A DNA stretch of 64,000 nucleotides, taken from assembly GCA_025738555.1 (NCBI GenBank), contig JAOVFP010000008.1:1860001-1924000 (forward strand), written 5' to 3'. The DNA comes from Cyathus striatus. Lineage: Eukaryota; Basidiomycota; Agaricomycetes; Agaricales; Nidulariaceae. Below the pieces are notes generated by a model. That model did not search any database and was not told where the DNA came from. It saw nothing but the letters and a program-made list of their open reading frames with translations. Position numbers and translations under genes: made by a program. Each line of letters starts with the position of its first letter. Positions within the stretch are counted from its first letter, which is position 1. This document shows positions 59,070 through 64,000 of the stretch, piece by piece.

Positions 59070-60920
59070 CAACAACTATGAAGACAAGTCCCACCACAGG
59101 ATAGACCAGGAGAAGACTGTGTTGATTCACTACCCTTGAACATAATAGAGCAAGATCCATTGCACAATATGTACAGTGTACTTGGACCAAGATTTGAAGA
59201 AAAACTACTCACTGTTGCAGCTAACTTTACTTGTTCAGAAATCAAGTTAGAAATGCCCACCTATGAATGTAACATGAACATAGTAGTTGTACTAGAAGAC
59301 GGTACATCCATTGAGCATATAGAACAAACTTCAAAATGCTACACTACCTTGATTGGATTTAACAAAAACAAGTTAGTAAAATGGAAAAAGGCTTACCTGG
59401 ATGACAGTCAGTTTAAAAACATAATGGAAGAAAAACAGTGTGAAGAGGAAGACACTACCTTTACATCTAAGTTTGCACAATACTGACTAGGGGGTAATAA
59501 ACTGCTGTATTTTGAGGATTCAGAAGGATCAATGCATGTATGTGTCCCTAAAAGCATACAATCTGAACTAATGAATGACTTACATAATACTGTCAGTGAA
59601 GCCGCCCATGGTGGGTATTTCAAAACATACAATTGTATAGCAAGTGGCTATTACTGGCCACAAATGCCATGTGACATTAAGAGTTTTGTTAACACCTGTG
59701 ACATCTGCCAGAAATCCAAGGCAAAATGACATGCTCCTGTCAGACTATTACAGCCTATACCTATCCCTCAGCAACCATTTGAAGTAGTAACCATGGATTT
59801 TATTACCGAATTACCAGTTTCAAATGGGTATGATGCTATCTTCATCATTGTCGACAAACCCACCAGGTATGCTACCTTTATTCCTACAAAAACCAAGCTC
59901 AAGGAACATGAGGCAGCACAAATATTCTTTGACAATGTTATATGTAATTATGGAATTCCTCATCAAGTAATAAGTGATTGAGATACTTGATGGCAAAACA
60001 CATTTTGGAAGGAAATCTGCTGGCTTATGGGTATGAAAAGAGCCTTAACCACATCTTATCATCCACAGGCAGATGGGCAAACTGAAATTATGAATCAAGT
60101 TCTTGAAGTCACCCTATGTGCATATATCAGTTCAGAAAGGGATAACTGGAGTGAACATTTAAAGGTGCTATCTTTATCTTATAACTCTAGCATACACACC
60201 TCAACTGGTTTCACTCCTAGTTACTTACTATATAGTTATCATCCAATTACTGGAGGATCGCTACTCACTCAGAAAGATAGTATTGAGTGACCACCAGAAA
60301 TTATAGGGGGGGGGAAGCCAGATGAGATAGTGTATCATCCTAAAGCAACAGCAATGGCTAACACATTCGAAGCTGAACGACAAAAAGCTCATGAATCCCT
60401 TGCACTAGCCCAAGTTTTCCAAAAACACACTTATAACAAAGGAAGACTGAACAAGGAATTCAAGGTCGGACAAAAAGTTATGGTGAATCCACATTCCCTC
60501 AAATTACTACAAAAAGAGAAAGGGAATGGAAAAAAATTGCTTATGCGATATGACAGTCCATTCAAGATTACTGACAAGATTAGTGCTGTGGCATATCGAC
60601 TTAAGCTACCCACATCTTACAAGATCCATCCAGTCATCAATATTGCACATCTTGAACCATACCACAAATCTCTGGATGAATTTGGGAAACGACCTCAACA
60701 AAAACTTAACTGAGACAATTTTGAGGAACTACCTGAGCAAGAGATTGAATGCATAATAGCCAAATCTACAAGAAAAGTGCAGAACAGAAGAAGAGTACCA
60801 ATATACCTCACCCAATTTCTCAGATATGGACTGGAAGATGATGAATGGCTTATGAAGGATGAGCTACAAAATGCTCATGAATATGTAGATGAATGGAACC
60901 AACTTAAAAAGCAAAAATAA
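59070..60920 (+). pseudogene. Integrase with chromodomain-like C-terminus
   Basis: LGPRFEEKLLTVAANF leads to the zinc domain (LHNTVSEAAHGGYFKT ... CDICQKSK), TGA 59727, then the core: VTMDFITELPVS, VISD with TGA at 59979 and 59988, and ADGQTEIMNQ, supplying D, D and E. Next come the C-terminal GKKLLMRYDSPFKI and INIAHLEPYHKS. After tga 60711 the frame resumes with EIECIIAKSTRKVQ, YLTQFLRYGLEDDEWL and LQNAHEYVDEWNQLKK, the layout of a chromodomain that guides integration to modified histones. About five Arg-to-TGA changes break it. Confidence 0.9.
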
Positions 60921-61009
60921 GAAATAAAAATAGTCATATGGTTCATAGGTATATAAACCTTGGATCATATCTCTCAGTCCGTATCTCTCTTTCTCTCACT
61001 CAACTCTTA

Positions 61010-62752
61010 GAGCTCTTTACACTTAGCCATGTGTTCTGTACGGATCTGCGTGGAATCCGTGCAGAATCCGTACGGAATTTTCGGAGTCTGTGCGGAATCT
61101 GCACAGATTTTTTTCATTTTGGCAGAGGTTTTTTTGGGTCTGTACAGATTCCACACAGATTCCGAAAATTCCGTACGGATTACGCAGAATTCCTCGGAAT
61201 TCCGCATTACAGACCTGAAAATTCTGTACAGATTCTGTACAGAATCTGTACAGAATTTTATTATACTTGTTTCCTTGCATGTGACACTCTGCATTAAGCA
61301 TGACACTAGGTGTTGAGTGTGACACTATACGTTAAATGTGACACTATAAGCGTGACACTAGATGTTGAGTGTGACACTATATGTTAAATGTGACACTATA
61401 AGCGTGACACTAGGTGTTGAGTGTGATACTAGGTGTTGAGTGTGACACTATATGTTAAATGTGACACTATAAGCGTGATACTAGGTATTGAGTGTGGCTA
61501 AGCGTGACACTAAGTGTTGAGTGCAACTAAGCGTGACACTAAGCATTGAGTGTGACACTAAGCGTTGAGTGTGACACTAAGCGTTGAGTGTGACACTAAG
61601 CGTTGAGTGTGACACTATGCATTGAGTGTGACACTATGCATTGAGCGTGACACTAGGCGTTGAGTGTGACACTAGGCGTGACACTAGGCGTTGAGTGTGA
61701 CACTAAGCGTTGAGTGTGACACTAAGCGTTGAGTGTGACACTATGCATTGAGCGTGACACTAGGCGTTGAGCGTTGAGTGTGACACTAAGCGTTGAGTGT
61801 GACACTAAGCGTTGAGCGTGACACTAAGCGTTGAGTGTGACACTAAGCATTGAGTGTGACACTAAGCATTGAGTGTGACACTAAGCATTGAGTGTGACAC
61901 TAAGCGTTGAGCGTGACACTAAGCGTTGAGTGTGACACTAGGCGTTGAGTGTGACACTAGGCGTTGAGTGTGACACTAAGCGTTGAGTGTGACACTAAGC
62001 GTTGAGTGTGACACTAAGCGTTGAGTGTGACACTAAGCGTTGAGTGTGACACTAAGCGTTGAGTGTGACACTAAGCGTTGAGTGTGACACTAGGCGTGAC
62101 ACTAGGCGTTGAGTGTGACACTAAGCGTTGAGTGTGACACTAAGCATTGAGTGTGACACTAAGTGTTGAGTGTGACACTAAGCATTGAGTGTGACACTAA
62201 GCATTGAGTGTGACTAAGCGTGACACTAAGTGTTGAGTGTCACACTATACATTAAACATGACACTATGCATTAAGTGTGACACTATGCATTAAGTGTGAC
62301 ACTATACATTAAACATAACACTATACATTAAGCATGACACTAAGTATTGAGTGTGACACTATGCATTAAGCATAACACTAAGTGATGAGTGTGACACTAT
62401 ACATTAAGCATAACACTATGCATTAAGTGTGATACTATGCATTGGGAATGATACTATATATTGAATGTATCATGGATTTTGTATAGTGTGACACTTTTCA
62501 CCTAGAGTTACACTTGACATGTGTGACAAGGCAGCAATGCATAAATCCACACAGAATCCATATAGAATAATCACCTCTAATAATAATAATAGCTACTATA
62601 TAAATTCTGTATGGTATCTATACAGGTCTGTACGGGTCTGTACGGATCCGCACGGATCTGTACGGAATTTTCGGATTCCGTGCGGATTCCGTACGGATCC
62701 GTGCGGATCCGTACAGATCCGTACAGACCTCTTGGGGGAGTGTAAATTACTG
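61010..62752. mobile_element. hAT-like element copy B carrying a 1.2-kb satellite, 8-bp TSD
   Basis: Ends GAGCTCTTTACACTTAGCCA and inverse CAGTAATTTACACTCCCCCA, the same as copy A at 377-1162. AACTCTTA flanks it exactly (61002-61009 and 62753-62760). Subterminal blocks on both sides are packed with the palindromic word ccGTACGGatc in inverted order. It separates the TATA-like tatataaacc (60951) of the host element from its downstream open frame. No protein is encoded. Confidence 0.88.
61285..62470. repeat. Satellite array, 19-bp unit gttgagtgtgacactaagc
   Basis: Around 60 head-to-tail units, with variants gcattgagtgtgacactatg and occasional short forms (taagcgtgacac). The middle (61550-62200) is most uniform and CpG-bearing; both edges decay towards cattaagcatgacacta. 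It has no spacers and so is not a CRISPR. Confidence 0.93.
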
Positions 62753-62818
62753 AACTCTTATCACTTATCAAGCCTGTTGCTCCTTTTATATCGTTTTCTC
62801 TCCTACTACCTTATTGTC

Positions 62819-63715
62819 ATGTCTCAGCAAAACCACCACCTACACGTCTCACACACCAATACTCTGCATGCACTCATTGCTCCTCTTCCCCCAAGTAATT
62901 CCAGTGAACTGCATGTTCTGGCTACCCTTACTTCACCACTTTTCCAACTCTTAAGAGAGGACGAAATAACGACCATTCCTAGCATGGTATGACTATTTAT
63001 AAATAGTGTATATTGTTAACTAACTCAGCCTAGGAGGGTTTTAATTATCGTATCAGCCTCTTCAAAGCTAAGGGACTGTGGGGCACCATCCGCACTATTG
63101 CAAGATATGTAATACATGCAGCCCAACGTGTTCAACAAGGCAACCATTTTCCTGTCTATTCACCCACCATCACTGCTGAGCAACTCCAAGAGTTGCAGCT
63201 CAGATAACCAACCTTCATCTTGGCCGAAGCTATGGGCAACAACAATCCTCTCATTGTTCATGTCCACAGTTGACAAGTGTTTCCAGCTCTTCTATAAGTT
63301 TCAAGCAGCTGGACAAGAGGGTCTTGCTTGGGTTCAGAAGGCTCGCACTAGGATGAGGCAGCTAGAAACCTCGTCTTGGAACTGGGGTGACAACAATGAA
63401 TTCAGTGTGTATCCATTTGCCCCTATACCTGATAACTGCCTAGCAATTGATCAAGCAGCATTTCCTGACAATCAGAACACAGTCATCCCTAGATGCCATC
63501 AACCCTTGCATCATTCCTTTGTCCCACCAACTTCTGCACTTCATCGCACTAATAGGAAGAAACGTTGCAACCAGCGCCGTAACCATGCTTCCCAGAACAA
63601 AGCTCATAAGGCTGTATACCAGGAGGTGAAGGATTGTTGTAGGGAAAGGTTTACAAGGCCCCAGATGCCTTTCCCTTCCAGCTCTGCTCAGGATATTGAA
63701 CTTATCAGCAATTAG
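62819..63715 (+). pseudogene. Extra open frame between pol and the 3' LTR
   Basis: ATG 62819 opens MSQQNHHLHVSHTNTLHALI and reads to ..EDEITTIPSM, where gtatga may be a splice donor (62989). A cag acceptor lies near 63027. Other frames then read FKAKGLWGTIRTIARYVIH and, from 63116, a 199-codon frame ending KKRCNQRRNHASQNKAHKAV and a stop at 63713. Stops between pieces suggest damage or unrecognised splicing. The protein is not recognised; the basic cluster near the end could be a nuclear signal. Its own TATA-like box is at 60951, now 1.8 kb away because of copy B. Confidence 0.4.
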
Positions 63716-63799
63716 ACTCATTGATTTCATTTCAAACACATGCATGCATATACCCTTTTCATCTTTATTTATTTTCTAATGGACTGGTTAGTCAAAACA

Positions 63800-63817
63800 T
63801 GATGGCAGGGGGGGATA
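63800..63817 (+). other. Polypurine tract
   Basis: gatggcagggggggata abuts the 3' LTR start. Purine-rich runs here prime plus-strand DNA in LTR elements. Confidence 0.7.
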
Positions 63818-64000
63818 TGTTATGGTATATCATAGTTACATAGTATACCATCATATTTCTTCTATGGTATTCAACTACCTATATACATTACTTACAAATT
63901 CAATTCTTTTTGGTTATGGAAGATCCTACATAGTGGTAGAAGCAATTGGAATATTCTTGCATAGTATAGATTAAACACAAAGGTTCTAGTTACTCAGTAG
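63818..64000. repeat. 3' LTR, first 183 bp (cut by window end)
   Basis: TGTTATGG start; matches 48773-48955 base for base as far as I can read. No CpG occurs in these 183 bp. Confidence 0.93.

Larger units (their letters stand above)
48773..64000 (+). mobile_element. Large Ty3/gypsy chromovirus with nested insertions (runs off the right edge)
   Basis: The order is 5' LTR, probable primer site, gag with CCHC knuckle, protease, RT, RNase H, integrase, chromodomain-like tail, an extra open frame, polypurine tract and the start of the 3' LTR. The integrase following RNase H and the C-terminal chromodomain-like block mark it as a chromovirus. The span exceeds 15.2 kb because at least four foreign inserts interrupt it: 51356-53525, 54297-55051, about 57650-59060, and 61010-62752. 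Every coding block has in-frame stops, mostly TGA, so it cannot make its own proteins. Confidence 0.9.

Noticed and set aside
49924..60713. Alternative genetic code or TGA readthrough in the gypsy element
   Set aside because: Nearby genes use standard code, TGA ends CHK1 and the reductase relic, and the TGA sites coincide with CGA Arg in the family. Mutation explains them better.
61007..61325. Four overlapping frames of about 100 codons on both strands
   Set aside because: Produced by the palindromic gtacggatc/cagattc subterminal repeats of the hAT-like element.
61285..62470. CRISPR-like array
   Set aside because: Units are contiguous with no spacers and the context is a eukaryotic transposon; it is a satellite.

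Overview
The window looks like a repeat-rich accessory region of a mushroom-forming basidiomycete (Agaricomycete). Genes have short spliceosomal introns. There are NACHT-WD40 and NB-ARC-TPR receptor genes of the fungal NLR kind, Ty3/gypsy chromovirus elements, a KDZ-like transposase scrap, and broken copies of ordinary fungal genes (CHK1 kinase, a UTP16/BUD21-like nucleolar protein, a delta-9 desaturase, a Gre2-type reductase). I cannot name the species. I see no tRNA, rRNA, CRISPR or prokaryotic-type gene.

Layout. Positions 1-5.6 kb hold decayed retroelements: a zinc-knuckle scrap, an LTR, a gypsy RT/RNase H/integrase relic split by a solo LTR, and a hAT-like element carrying a minisatellite. 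Positions 5.6-15.4 kb and 34.8-47.0 kb are the two arms of a large inverted duplication. From outside to inside each arm has a NACHT-WD40 NLR, an unidentified segment 'X', a UTP16-like gene and CHK1. Between the arms are another X copy (19.4 kb), another CHK1 plus UTP16 pair (21.2-25.1 kb), a complete NB-ARC-TPR NLR (26.4-29.6 kb), a reductase pseudogene, a desaturase fragment and a further UTP16 copy (32.3-33.8 kb). From 48.8 kb to the right edge lies one very large Ty3/gypsy chromovirus with both LTRs partly or wholly in view. Its gag-pol is riddled with in-frame TGA codons and split by several nested insertions.

Apparently functional genes. The best intact genes are the right NACHT-WD40 NLR (43012-46809, 1231 aa over three exons) and the NB-ARC-TPR NLR (complement 26425-29611, 1026 aa over three exons). 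The left NACHT-WD40 copy differs from the right by exactly three extra WD40 units and one internal stop. All three CHK1 copies and all four UTP16-like copies carry different lesions, so working copies should lie elsewhere in the genome.

Mobile-element structure that can be proved from the sequence. Several insertions have target-site duplications: a 546-bp element with about 120-bp inverted repeats and a 9-bp TSD (18121-18666); a 2498-bp element with a 9-bp TSD inside CHK1 (35882-38379); a 1743-bp hAT-like element with an 8-bp TSD that carries a 1.2-kb satellite (61010-62752); and solo LTRs with 5-bp TSDs at 3768-4416, 25585-26192 and 54297-55051. A recurrent theme is loss of CpG: many stops stand where Arg CGA is expected, and the NLR gene bodies are CpG-poor while their first exons are not. 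This suggests cytosine methylation of repeats followed by deamination.
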